DNA of 64,000 nt from Sansalvadorimonas sp965243775 (GTDB lineage Bacteria; Pseudomonadota; Gammaproteobacteria; Pseudomonadales; Endozoicomonadaceae): the NCBI GenBank assembly GCA_965243775.1, contig CBDEWF010000087.1:56037-120036 (forward strand), written 5' to 3'. The notes beneath the pieces are model-generated. The model saw nothing but the letters and a program-made list of their open reading frames with translations, had not been told where the DNA came from and did not search any database. The translations under genes and the position numbers were made by a program. Position 1 is the stretch's first letter; each line of letters starts with the position of its first letter. This document shows, piece by piece, positions 57,909 to 64,000 of the stretch.

Positions 57909-59234
57909 GGGGCTTTCTCAGGTTGGCAGATGAAAGTGAGGGGTTGAAACAGAAATAGCCTTCAGGCAAAGGTTGATTTGAACGGATCAACATTTCTGAA
58001 GGATCAGGCATGTCTACAACGCCCTCACTGCGTCCTATGTTCACATTTCCCGGCTGGGTAATCGACCACATTGATATTAATTGGGATGAATCTGTGGCTA
58101 CAGTTTCCCTGCGCAGGGATGGTCGCATACAGCAGTTCAGATGCAGTCAGTGTCAGAACCCAATGGGTAAAATCCGTGAGAATGAGCGTACCGTGCTGGA
58201 CTTGCCGCTGGGTACTCTGGATGTGCAATTATGCTTCACTGTTTACCAGGGACGGTGTTCCCACTGTGGGCACATTGAAACAGTCACGCCTCCCGGGTTG
58301 GCTCCCAAAGCGCAGGCTACTGAACGGCTGAAGCAACATGTCAGTCATCTCTGCCGCTATATGCCCTGCAACAAGATTCCTGAATTCATCTCTATCTCGC
58401 ATCATACGGCCAGGCGCTGGGATAAAGAGATATTGATGAAAACTCTGCCAGCCCCTGACCTGGATAACATACGAGCCCTGTTGATTGATGAGAAATCCAT
58501 TGGTAAAGGACACCATTACCTGACTGTTGTTCTGAATGCTGATACGGGCGAAACCCTGTTCCTTGGTGAAGGCAAGCGAAAAGCCACCCTGGACCAATTC
58601 CTCAGCTGCTTAACTCCGGAACAAAAGTCTCGCATTGAATGTGTGGGTATAGACCGTGGTGGTAGCTACAAAGCGTCGGTCAGGGAGCACCTTCCTGACG
58701 CCGATATCGTTTACGACAAGTTTCACATTATTGCCAATTACAACGATGTCATAGATAAAATCCGTCGTCGGGAATGGAGGCAGGCTGAAGTTGATGATAA
58801 GCCTTTCATCAAGGGGCAGCGCTTCAATTTGTTCAGGAACCCTGAGAACCTCACCCCCAAGGGAGAAAGCTGTCTGAAAGAACTGTTGGCTATGAACGAA
58901 GACCTGTACCAAGCCTACACCCTGAAGGATATGCTCAAGCAGCTCTGGACGTACACTTACAAAGGTTGTGCCAGTAAGTTTCTCGACAGGTGGATCGAGC
59001 TGGCCACAGAAACAGGCATTGGCGAACTCAGGCGGTTTGCCAAAGGGTTGGATCGGGCCAGAGAAGGACTCCTGTCATACTGTCAGCACCGAATAACCAG
59101 TGCAAAAATTGAGGCCTTTAACGGTGTGATCAAACGTATTGTCTACAAGGCTTGTGGCTATAACGACCTTGAATATCTGTATCTGAAAATCCGGCAGGAG
59201 GCTCAGATATGATCTGCCAACCTGAGAAAGCCCC
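57909..59234 (+). mobile_element. ISL3-family insertion sequence
   Basis: 1,326 bp with 23-bp perfect inverted ends (GGGGCTTTCTCAGGTTGGCA…, 57909-57931 and 59212-59234). No target duplication is visible: the left flank is ACATTTTT, the right CAAAAATT. This fits a later deletion beside the element, consistent with the IS4 end remnant just to its right. Confidence 0.9.
58010..59212 (+). CDS. ISL3-family transposase
   Basis: 400 residues. Zinc-finger N terminus (FRCSQCQNPMGK and GRCSHCGHIETV), then the DDE core: ALLIDEKSIGKGHHYLTVV (Asp), GIDRGGSYKASVREHLPDA (Asp) and SAKIEAFNGVIKRI (Glu). Intact frame from MSTTPSLRPMF. Confidence 0.92.
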   Translation: MSTTPSLRPMFTFPGWVIDHIDINWDESVATVSLRRDGRIQQFRCSQCQNPMGKIRENERTVLDLPLGTLDVQLCFTVYQGRCSHCGHIETVTPPGLAPKAQATERLKQHVSHLCRYMPCNKIPEFISISHHTARRWDKEILMKTLPAPDLDNIRALLIDEKSIGKGHHYLTVVLNADTGETLFLGEGKRKATLDQFLSCLTPEQKSRIECVGIDRGGSYKASVREHLPDADIVYDKFHIIANYNDVIDKIRRREWRQAEVDDKPFIKGQRFNLFRNPENLTPKGESCLKELLAMNEDLYQAYTLKDMLKQLWTYTYKGCASKFLDRWIELATETGIGELRRFAKGLDRAREGLLSYCQHRITSAKIEAFNGVIKRIVYKACGYNDLEYLYLKIRQEAQI

Positions 59235-59261
59235 CAAAAATTCTTTAATGGATTCCGGCAT

Positions 59262-59331
59262 CTCTGTACATCGACAATTCACTCACGAGCCGCAGTACAC
59301 AGCCTGGGTCTCGAAGAGTAACGCTATAAAC
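59262..59331 (+). mobile_element. IS4-end remnant inside the adhesin
   Basis: 70 bases (CTCTGTACATCGACAATTCA and on to GTAACGCTATAAA) resemble the left end of the IS4 copy at 60520 onward. The element's interior is missing and adhesin sequence follows directly, so a second IS4 once stood here and was mostly deleted. Confidence 0.75.
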
Positions 59332-59606
59332 AGGCCGCTGAGATTGGCTCCACTGGCGCTGGCCACTGCGCTGGTGTTTCGATCATAGATTTTATTGGCA
59401 ACCGTGGTCCCGCTGATGGTGAGCTGTTTGGGAGTGATATCCGCAGTGAGAACTTCATCAGCCAGGCTGTAGTTACTGGCCAGACCGCCACCGGTGCCAT
59501 CACTCAGGCTATAGCTGACTGTGACATTTTTACCGGTCCCGGCATTCTCATCGGCAAACACCCCTGCCGCGATCACTCCCAGTGTCTCTCCCCCCAGAAG
59601 ACCACT
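59332..59606 (-). pseudogene. Adhesin piece 4: MBG/YDG repeat
   Basis: Continues in frame after the TGA at 59607-59609 as SGLLGGETLGVIAAGVFADE, then NVTVSYSLSDGTGGGLASNY and ANKIYDRNTSAVASASGANL. It ends where the IS4 remnant begins. The frame is the same as in piece 3, so the stop is a nonsense change. Confidence 0.65.
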
Positions 59607-60519
59607 TCAGCTGCCACCAGTTCCGCTGGTAATAGTGACATCCATGACACTGCCATTATAAGCATTCAGGCGGTCATCCAGTGCAGACAGGCCAAGAACC
59701 GGATAAGCATAGCTGGAATTGGTCGTCCATCTTCCACTGCCGCCAAGATCACTATCCGCCAGAGAAGAAAATTCTGTGGTATTTTTCCCGGATGTTCCGG
59801 TCAGGGAAGCACTACCGTCTACCACATAGCTGTTTACGCTGTAATTCCAGTAAACATTGCTCAGAGAGGGTGCAACATTGACACTGCCGAATAACCCTCC
59901 ACTATTGTTGGGCTTGCTTGTAACAGCTCCGTAGGCAAAACTGTTCTCAATGCTGGTGTAGGCACCGGCATCAACTTCCCCAATCAGACCTCCAAGATCA
60001 TCGGTGCCAGTACTGTCCAGTCCATAGACGCTGCCTCTGGCATAACTGTTAGCTATATGTAATCTCGCAGTGCTGGTCTGACCATCAGACCAGCCAATTA
60101 AACCGCCAATATTATCATCACCATAAACATCACCAGTTGCATAAACTGTGTCCAGTGTGACCTGCTGATAAGCCCGGCCAATCAGGCCGCCCGCTCTATC
60201 ATTCTGAGCAACAGGGTTGCTTTGGTTGATAAATCCAGTCGCGTAACTGCCTAATACTATGGTTTTGTTGGCATAACCGATCAGTCCACCGACTTCGTAA
60301 CCAGAAGAATTCACGTTGCCTGTTGCACGGGCATTTGCAATGACAATCATATTACTGGCTGAAGCAGCAGAAATTTTACCCACAAGGCCACCAGCATCTC
60401 CTACCGATGTATGGAATGTAGCAACACTGGCTTCACTCGCTACTGTTTCCAGAAGAGTGATGTGACTGCCTGACATATCAATCAGACCAGCAAGACCACC
60501 AGTATTGTAAGAGCCCCTT
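59607..60519 (-). pseudogene. Adhesin piece 3: GLUG repeat region
   Basis: Joined in frame to piece 2 across the IS4 insertion (GYVRGS-YNTGGLAGLIDMSG). Contains several GLUG motifs with alternating KTIVLGSYATGFIN-like strands, a repeat found in autotransporter and TPS adhesins, and stops at TGA (59607-59609). Confidence 0.7.
60511..60519. repeat. IS4 target-site duplication GAGCCCCTT, left copy
   Basis: Nine-base direct repeat; the right copy is at 61699-61707. Loss of IS4 with one copy restores the adhesin frame exactly. Confidence 0.9.
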
Positions 60520-61698
60520 CTCTGTATACGACAATTCCTCACGAGCCCAGTACCAGCCTAGGTTCGAAGAGTAACGCTATAAACTGAAGCGCATCACTGA
60601 ACCATTGGTCAACGTGGCCGAGTGTGCGCTGAAGCCTGTCCAGTCCGGCTCTGAAGAGGCTCTTGGCCTTCCTGCCGTGTTTCTTGGTGCGAATAGGTTT
60701 CTCCTCATTCACCCACTCGCCGGTCTTGTAACACCAGACAAAAGCGATAGCCAGAATGCCCAGTAGCTTTGAGGCTCTATCCAACTTGGTGAGGTGTGTT
60801 TCCTCCATGTTAAACCCGCGTCCTTTCAGAGACTGGAACATGGTTTCTATCTGCCACCTTTCCAGGTAGTCCTGAACAGCACGTTCAGGGTCAGCCTGAC
60901 AAATGAGAGCCATAAGACCTTTCTCAGACCGAGCAGCAGCAAGATAAACTGTATACCCCCACACCTTACGAGGCTTGCGTATCACCATGTGTTCACCAAC
61001 CTTTATGGTGAAGATGCGCCGAACAGGCAGCAGGCGGTTTTGATGCTTGTTGGGTATCTGGGTATTCACTGGAATCCGAAGGCAGAACGGCCAGTTATAT
61101 TCGACCAGGTAACCCAGCCATTTCTTTCCTTTGAACTCCCTGTCTGCCATAAGGCGCTCTACTTTCTGGTCAGGGAAGATGTCCAGAAACAAGTTCAGTA
61201 GATCAATGCGCTCCTGAGTATTCGAGTTGCCCTTCTTGTCGAGCATGACCCACAACAGGGGTATAGCCATACCTTTGTAGTTAATGGCCAGATAAAGAAT
61301 GTTGAACTTGGATCGTCCCAGCATCCATGTTGTTCGATCCATGCTGAGCTTCCAAGGCCCTTCGGGGCCGAACAAACAGGCTATAAGTTTGGCGAGAGTG
61401 ACTGTATCGAGGGAGACCTTCTGGAAAAAATTCTGTATACGGCGATAGCAGGACTCTGTTTGAGCAAAACCCGGGAAGTTTGCGGCAAGGCGGGTAAGAT
61501 TCACTGTTCGCAACTGAATAATGCTGATGACCAAGATGGAAATAAGCTCAAGCCGCGGCTTGCTTAGAGCGAGATATGGCTTAATCTGCTGGGAGAGTGA
61601 GCTGGCAATGTCCATGGCTGCTTCCGATGGCTCTTTTTTCACAGCCTTTCATAGCAGCTTTGCTACGTTGCCAGCTCACTTTTTTGTCGTGTACAGAG
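60520..61698 (-). mobile_element. IS4-family insertion sequence
   Basis: 1,179 bp. The ends CTCTGTATACGACAA (left) and CTCTGTACACGACAA (right, reverse complement) form a short inverted repeat of about 15 bases. A 9-bp duplication flanks it. Confidence 0.9.
60539..61642 (-). CDS. IS4-family transposase
   Basis: 367 residues with the DDE core: KLSMDRTTWMLGRSK (Asp), RLMADREFKGKKW (Asp) and the YREK-like ERWQIETMFQSLKGRGFNME (Glu). Intact frame from MKKEPSEAAMDIA. Confidence 0.92.
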   Translation of the reverse strand: MKKEPSEAAMDIASSLSQQIKPYLALSKPRLELISILVISIIQLRTVNLTRLAANFPGFAQTESCYRRIQNFFQKVSLDTVTLAKLIACLFGPEGPWKLSMDRTTWMLGRSKFNILYLAINYKGMAIPLLWVMLDKKGNSNTQERIDLLNLFLDIFPDQKVERLMADREFKGKKWLGYLVEYNWPFCLRIPVNTQIPNKHQNRLLPVRRIFTIKVGEHMVIRKPRKVWGYTVYLAAARSEKGLMALICQADPERAVQDYLERWQIETMFQSLKGRGFNMEETHLTKLDRASKLLGILAIAFVWCYKTGEWVNEEKPIRTKKHGRKAKSLFRAGLDRLQRTLGHVDQWFSDALQFIALLFEPRLVLGS

Positions 61699-63185
61699 GA
61701 GCCCCTTACATAACCAGTCGTGAAGGTATTATGGATAACAGCCCCGCTCACGGTGCCAGCCAGCAGACCAACCGAAGCATAATTTGATATGACACTGCCG
61801 TTGGTAACCCCAAGATTTCTGACCACACTGCCATTGGAAAGCTTGTTAAACAAACCATGATGCAAAGTCGTTGATATGCTCATGCCATCAACAGTGTGAC
61901 CAAGCCCGTCAAATATTCCCCGAAAATCCGAAGCGATATATGTTATTAGTGAGCTGGCATCAATATCTGAGCCAAGGGCATAACGTACGGAGGTATCAGA
62001 GCTGACTATCTCATCAAGATTGACAGCCGCAGTCCCTGTCAATGAGTTGATAACGGTATAGCTTTCACCGTTGATAGTCAGGAAACCACTTCCGCTGCGT
62101 GAATCGAAATCCACTTGTCCCGCGAACCTGGAATCATTCGGGTGCAATCCCACTCTCACCCGCCCAACACTTATAAGGGCCGCACGAGTCTGGACAGGTG
62201 TATTCACAGGATCATAAGGGTTGCCATCATCGCTGGTGTTATTATTGGCAGTCATGGTCAGTGATGCATTGTTCTTGGCTGTCACCACTGCGTGGATCTT
62301 GATATCCCGGTCAGCTATCAGTTCCAGATTGTTGTTCTGCCAGGTGACAGCATCAAGGATATTGATATCGCCGCTGCCAGCCGTTCCACCACTGCTGGAA
62401 AGAATCGTAACATTGTTGGAATCAAGAGCAATTGAGAGAGCACTGCCGGTTATATCACCCCCAGAGGCGGCAACAGTGTAATCATTCGGATCGATCAGCC
62501 ACCGACCATTGACTCCCTGCTCGGTCAGGGTGCTGATAAAAGCCTGTTCTCCGATCATCACCCGATAACCGGATGTTTCTACCCTTCCACCCTGCTTACC
62601 AGCACCACGCCCTTCCGCTTTAATAGTGCCATTAACAGAAGTTACAGAATCCGGGTTATGAATATCTGACCAGATAACAACAGTGCCACCATCTCCATTC
62701 CCGATTGCGCTGGCACTGATATCAGCTCCCGGCTCAACGGTTGTTATCTGAGCCTGACGAATATTGGGGTTCTGTCCCTGCCAGCCTCCACCAATATATA
62801 CTTCGCCCCCACCCGTTTTTCCATCTGCCGTGATTCGGGACGTTCTTTCCACCAGCACATTGCCACCGATTACATCGATACGACCACCGGCTGAAGTTGG
62901 CGAGGATGCATCAAGAATACCGCTGACAACAGTCTGCCCCTGACCACCTGCGTCAAGATAAATGGAACGGCCAGCAATCTCACCCGTATTGGTTACCAGG
63001 CGAATAAAACCGTTATCAACAACAGCTTCGCTGGCAATGCTTGTTTGACTGGTGGAAACAACCTGAGACAAAAATTCAACAGCAACATCTGTCTTTAATA
63101 AAACGAGGCCATTACCTGCATCAATAACCCCACCATTGTGAATGCTGGCATTCCAGTGGGCTGCACTGACATCAACAGAGATCAA
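61699..63185 (-). pseudogene. Adhesin piece 2: filamentous repeat region
   Basis: Follows the 10-bp duplication and runs open from 63185 (ISVDVSAAHWNASIHNGG) to the IS4 insertion. The beta-helix-like repeats include GGEVYIGGGWQGQNPNIRQA and NGRWLIDPNDYTV, typical of FHA-type proteins. Confidence 0.75.
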
Positions 63186-63190
63186 CAGAG
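63171..63190. repeat. 10-bp tandem duplication ATCAACAGAG in the adhesin
   Basis: ATCAACAGAG occurs twice in a row (63171-63180 and 63181-63190). With one copy, N-terminal piece …DGRNLISVD joins VSAAHWNAS in a single frame; with two the frame ends at once (…SVDLC-stop). Loss of one unit by slippage would restore the reading frame here. Confidence 0.93.
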
Positions 63191-63897
63191 ATCAAATTTC
63201 TGCCATCAAAGCTGATCTGAACTTTCTCTCCAGTTGCCAGAACAACCCCGCTCTCAGCATTGATACTACCCTGATTTACAATAGAGGCGGCCACCAGCGC
63301 CACAGAGTCGGCATTTATAGTACCCAGTTGCTGAATACCCGCAGCCAGCCCGCCACCAGTAAACTGGTATCTGTTCTGAAGAAAGTCTTCATTGGACAGT
63401 TGCAGAGAAGAGGCAACAATAGAGCCAACATCTATCCGGGAATTTGGCCCAAAGACGACGCCATTTGGATTGATAAGAATAATCTGTCCATTGGCTTTTA
63501 AGCTGCCAAGAATTTTTGAAGGGTCAGCACCGATAACCCGGTTGAGAAGTGATGAACCGGTATCCGGTTGATTGACGACTACAGACGCATTCTCGCCAAT
63601 ATTAAAGTTCTGCCACTCGACAATACCTTTGTAACTGGTCTGGTTGATGGTCATGGAGTTCTGGTTTGAAGAGACAGACACATCACCATGAACGACATTG
63701 GCTCCCTGGGGCAGAGCATCATGGGAAAGGTCTGCATTTACCCAGAGAGAAACAACCAATAAAGAGGATACCAGCGCACGCAAAAAAGCTGTGCCCCCCT
63801 TAACAGCCTGCAAAGGCTTGCATCCGGCAATGAGTACTGCAGTCAGTCTGGTACACTGTCCCACCAGAAAAACGTGCAAGATACTGCGAACATCCAT
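63172..63897 (-). pseudogene. Adhesin piece 1: signal region and TPS domain
   Basis: 241 codons. Extended signal (CTRLTAVLIAGCKPLQ … LRALVSSLLVVSLWVNADL) as in TpsA proteins, then the secretion domain: ITIN-like NSMTINQTSYKGIVEWQNFN, and NPNGVVFGPNSRIDVGSIVA. It stops shortly after the TPS domain because of the 10-bp duplication. The region 63898-64000 should hold its promoter. Confidence 0.75.
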
Positions 63898-64000
63898 GTT
63901 TATTGAGTCCTGCTAGTGCCGGAAAGCTCTAATATCTATACCGCCTCAGATATGCTCAGATCTGTCTGCCCAAGCCATCAAGAGTAGTAGCAAGGATGCA

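Larger units (their letters stand above)
56293..63897 (-). pseudogene. Large FHA-type two-partner-secretion adhesin, heavily disrupted
   Basis: Rebuilt from six pieces this would be roughly 1,650-1,700 residues. N-terminal: long signal region, then a TPS domain (NPNGVVFGPNSRIDVGSIVA) for export by a TpsB pore. Middle: GLUG repeats (VGGLIGYAN, AGGLIGRAY, IGGLIGWSD, LGGLIGEVD). Then tandem MBG/YDG-type repeats (NVTVSYSLSDGTGGGLASNY, seen twice), a Pro/Thr/Asn-rich linker and a cadherin-like end. Lesions in order: 10-bp duplication (63171-63190), IS4 (60520-61698), in-frame TGA (59607-59609), IS4 remnant plus ISL3 (57909-59331) and a frameshift near 56880. No intact product can be made beyond the N terminus. 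No tpsB gene is in the window. Confidence 0.85.

Noticed and set aside
57901..59242. Target duplication for ISL3
   Set aside because: Left ACATTTTT and right CAAAAATT do not match as direct repeats.

Overview
The window looks like a chromosomal segment of a host-associated gammaproteobacterium. Its housekeeping genes (dinG, dinB, zapE, yhcB, acs, metNIQ) are of gammaproteobacterial type. The mixture with eukaryote-like genes (a USP-type deubiquitinase), a large FHA-type adhesin, many insertion sequences and repeated small inverted-repeat elements resembles Endozoicomonas and relatives (Endozoicomonadaceae, Oceanospirillales). That placement is inference; there is no rRNA gene in the window. 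Layout: 1-0.8 kb is the end of an IS630-type element plus a small MITE. 0.9-6.2 kb holds a gamma-carbonic anhydrase-like protein, two Nudix hydrolases, a spermidine-synthase-like exported protein and an octaheme cytochrome/cytochrome b pair. 6.8-9.1 kb is a deubiquitinase-like gene cut by a MITE. 9.1-31.5 kb is mostly core: MATE transporter, Gfo/Idh oxidoreductase, an 899-residue unknown, acyltransferases, DinG, YchJ, a TAXI-TRAP transporter, quinone oxidoreductase, DinB, a NarL-type regulator and small exported proteins. 31.7-37.1 kb holds acs, an unknown, an IS200 copy, five tandem initiator tRNA genes and an EamA transporter. 37.8-45.1 kb is an accessory Hsp70 operon interrupted by a 2-kb ISKra4-type element with a nested IS200. 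45.2-54.8 kb holds metNIQ with an upstream SAM-II-like leader, zntA, a DUF1810 fusion protein, an ArsR regulator, zapE and yhcB. 54.6-63.9 kb is a decayed exported protein and a decayed FHA adhesin carrying IS4 and ISL3 copies. How genes work together: the octaheme cytochrome and cytochrome b overlap and probably form one electron-transfer unit. TAXI substrate-binding protein and fused permease form one importer. metN-metI-metQ form a methionine importer, probably controlled by the SAM-sensing leader. The ArsR regulator, DUF1810 protein and zinc-type P-ATPase lie in one direction and may share metal control. The TPR protein, a small partner and an Hsp70 overlap as one translationally coupled operon. 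The strongest theme is ongoing gene decay by many independent routes. A MITE splits the deubiquitinase gene and an identical copy sits at the start of the TPR gene. ISKra4 splits hsp70 and IS4 splits the adhesin. In each of these three split genes a target-site duplication allows the ancestral frame to be rebuilt exactly. There is an amber codon in the octaheme cytochrome and an opal codon in the adhesin, a 10-bp tandem duplication in the adhesin, a 5-bp insertion in zntA, and frameshifts at short homopolymers in yhcB and zapE. This is what one expects of a lineage recently confined to a host, although homopolymer shifts could be sequence errors.
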